Assembly (NCBI GenBank): GCA_027007865.1
Contig: JALTEE010000354.1
Location: 1 to 6,566 of the forward strand
Direction: 5' to 3'
Length of the DNA: 6,566 bases
Source: a bacterium
GTDB lineage: Bacteria; UBP14; UBA6098; B30-G16
Positions within the stretch are counted from its first letter, which is position 1; each line of letters starts with the position of its first letter. This document shows positions 5,938 through 6,566 of the stretch, one piece after another. A program made the translations under genes and the position numbers. The notes below the pieces were generated by a model. The model searched no databases and was not told the origin of the DNA. It worked only from the letters and a program-made list of their open reading frames with translations.

Positions 5938-6300
5938 CTATTTTTTATCTTCACCGAAATTTTTCGGGAACACGAATACTTTTTCGTTATCCTTTACCAT
6001 CCCGAGATTAGTGCGCGCCACTTGCTCGATGAACAATGTGTCGCTCTGTAATTTCCTTATTTTTTCGTCGAGTTCATTTGAATGTTTTTCTTCGCGCAGA
6101 ACGATTTTTTCGAGTTTTTTTTCGTATCTAACCGACTGCCACATAGTCCACAATCCCATATCGCCACCGATAAACATCCATAGAACGAATATCACGGCGA
6201 GCGCGATAAGTGCTTGTTTGAGCCTTCGTTGGAGAATTATTCGGCGGCTCTGATATTCCTTCTTTTCAAGATGCCGTGGTTTTCTGTGTAATTGTGTCAA
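5938..6300 (-). CDS. ftsB: FtsB/DivIC-type septum formation initiator
   Basis: This is a 120-residue bitopic protein. It has a basic cytoplasmic N-terminus (RRIILQRRLKQ), one membrane helix at about residues 29-50, a charged coiled coil at about 55-88, and the family's closing block FIEQVARTNLGMVKDNEKVF (90-109). Members bind FtsL and FtsQ/DivIB in the divisome and help trigger septal wall synthesis. I chose the TTG at 6300 because GAGGGG lies just upstream and because all upstream ATG options lie inside tolB. The start falls 19 bases after the tolB stop, so co-transcription is very likely. Sequence alone does not separate FtsB from DivIC; the symbol is provisional. Confidence 0.87.
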   Translation of the reverse strand: MTQLHRKPRHLEKKEYQSRRIILQRRLKQALIALAVIFVLWMFIGGDMGLWTMWQSVRYEKKLEKIVLREEKHSNELDEKIRKLQSDTLFIEQVARTNLGMVKDNEKVFVFPKNFGEDKK

Positions 6301-6304
6301 TTTT

Positions 6305-6310
6305 CCCCTC
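6305..6310 (-). promoter_or_regulatory. Shine-Dalgarno supporting the TTG start of the ftsB-like gene
   Basis: Read on the minus strand, GAGGGG is followed by AAAA and then TTG at 6300. The 4-base spacing is slightly short. It lies in the only gap between tolB and this gene and makes the TTG the best start; the longer reading from an ATG at 6441 would overlap tolB by over 120 bases. Confidence 0.65.
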
Positions 6311-6319
6311 GCAAAAAAT

Positions 6320-6566
6320 TTAGTCGAAATTCCACCTATATCTCGGCGACCAGGACGGCGAAACATTGTCGGACGGAGAATTTGAAATTCTTCGCAACTG
6401 TGTGCCGTCCCAGAGCATTTCATATATCTGATATGTTCCAATTCTATCGGAGCAAAATACTATGTGGTATCCATCCGGCGCCCAATCGGGATGCTCATTA
6501 TTCCCGATGGATGTTAAATATGTTAGATTTTCGCCTGTAACATCGATAACTGCGATGTCGAAATGT
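6320..6566 (-). CDS. tolB: TolB, C-terminal end (partial, runs off the window)
   Basis: Only the last 81 residues are present; the 5' part lies beyond position 6566. Two WD40-like (PD40) blades are clear: NEHPDWAPDGYHIVFCSDR followed by GTYQIYEMLWDGTQLRRIS, then a last half blade ending PSWSPRYRWNFD. Stopping just after a WSP motif is how TolB proteins end. TolB is the periplasmic beta-propeller of the Tol-Pal system, which helps outer-membrane constriction at division. Being followed at once by a divisome gene is therefore functionally consistent. Other PD40-repeat proteins look similar, so a TolB-like paralogue is possible. Confidence 0.8.
   Translation of the reverse strand, partial: HFDIAVIDVTGENLTYLTSIGNNEHPDWAPDGYHIVFCSDRIGTYQIYEMLWDGTQLRRISNSPSDNVSPSWSPRYRWNFD

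Noticed and set aside
6301..6441. N-terminal extension of the ftsB-like gene to an ATG at 6441
   Set aside because: It would overlap the tolB coding end by more than 120 bases and encodes sequence unlike the family. The TTG at 6300 with GAGGGG upstream gives a normal-length protein.

Overview
The window looks like a chromosomal piece of an uncultured, Gram-negative-type bacterium from the Fibrobacterota-Chlorobiota-Bacteroidota (FCB) side of the tree or a neighbouring candidate phylum. The evidence is a very large exported multidomain protein ending in a type A sorting / FlgD-Ig-like C-terminal domain (NPFN..., IYDIMG..., SGIYFVRLKAGD, ending KRAILMK), which is typical of those lineages. A TolB C-terminus implies an outer membrane. 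The phylum cannot be fixed from this sequence.

Layout. Positions 1-467 are non-coding: a candidate sigma70-like promoter, a C9 run, two perfect palindromes and an 89-bp element that folds as a gap-free cloverleaf. Positions 468-4454 (+) encode a 1328-residue secreted protein: signal peptide, LamG/concanavalin-like domain, two tandem ~195-residue jelly-roll-like repeats, an Ig-like domain, a beta-propeller segment of clearly lower GC, three Ig/cadherin-like domains and the C-terminal sorting-type domain. Positions 4455-4802 are again non-coding. They carry a second, inverted cloverleaf, two more perfect palindromes, a -10-like box and a hairpin. Positions 4803-5234 (+) encode a standalone protein matching the C-terminal domain of the chromate-resistance protein ChrB. 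It converges, with a 21-base gap, on a minus-strand set that reads tolB (3' end only, 6566-6320), an FtsB/DivIC-type divisome protein (6300-5938, TTG start) and a DUF502 two-helix membrane protein (5864-5256).

How it fits together. The minus-strand genes are ordinary envelope housekeeping genes and probably one transcript. The large surface protein is accessory, probably adhesive or carbohydrate-binding, and is bracketed on both sides by the same two kinds of palindromic repeat. The most unusual content is in these repeats. The two cloverleaf copies differ by paired compensatory changes in one arm, and the four palindromes share their ends (ACA...TGT, mostly AACA...TGTT) but have different, perfectly self-complementary cores. 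Both facts argue that foldback structure, rather than sequence, is being maintained.
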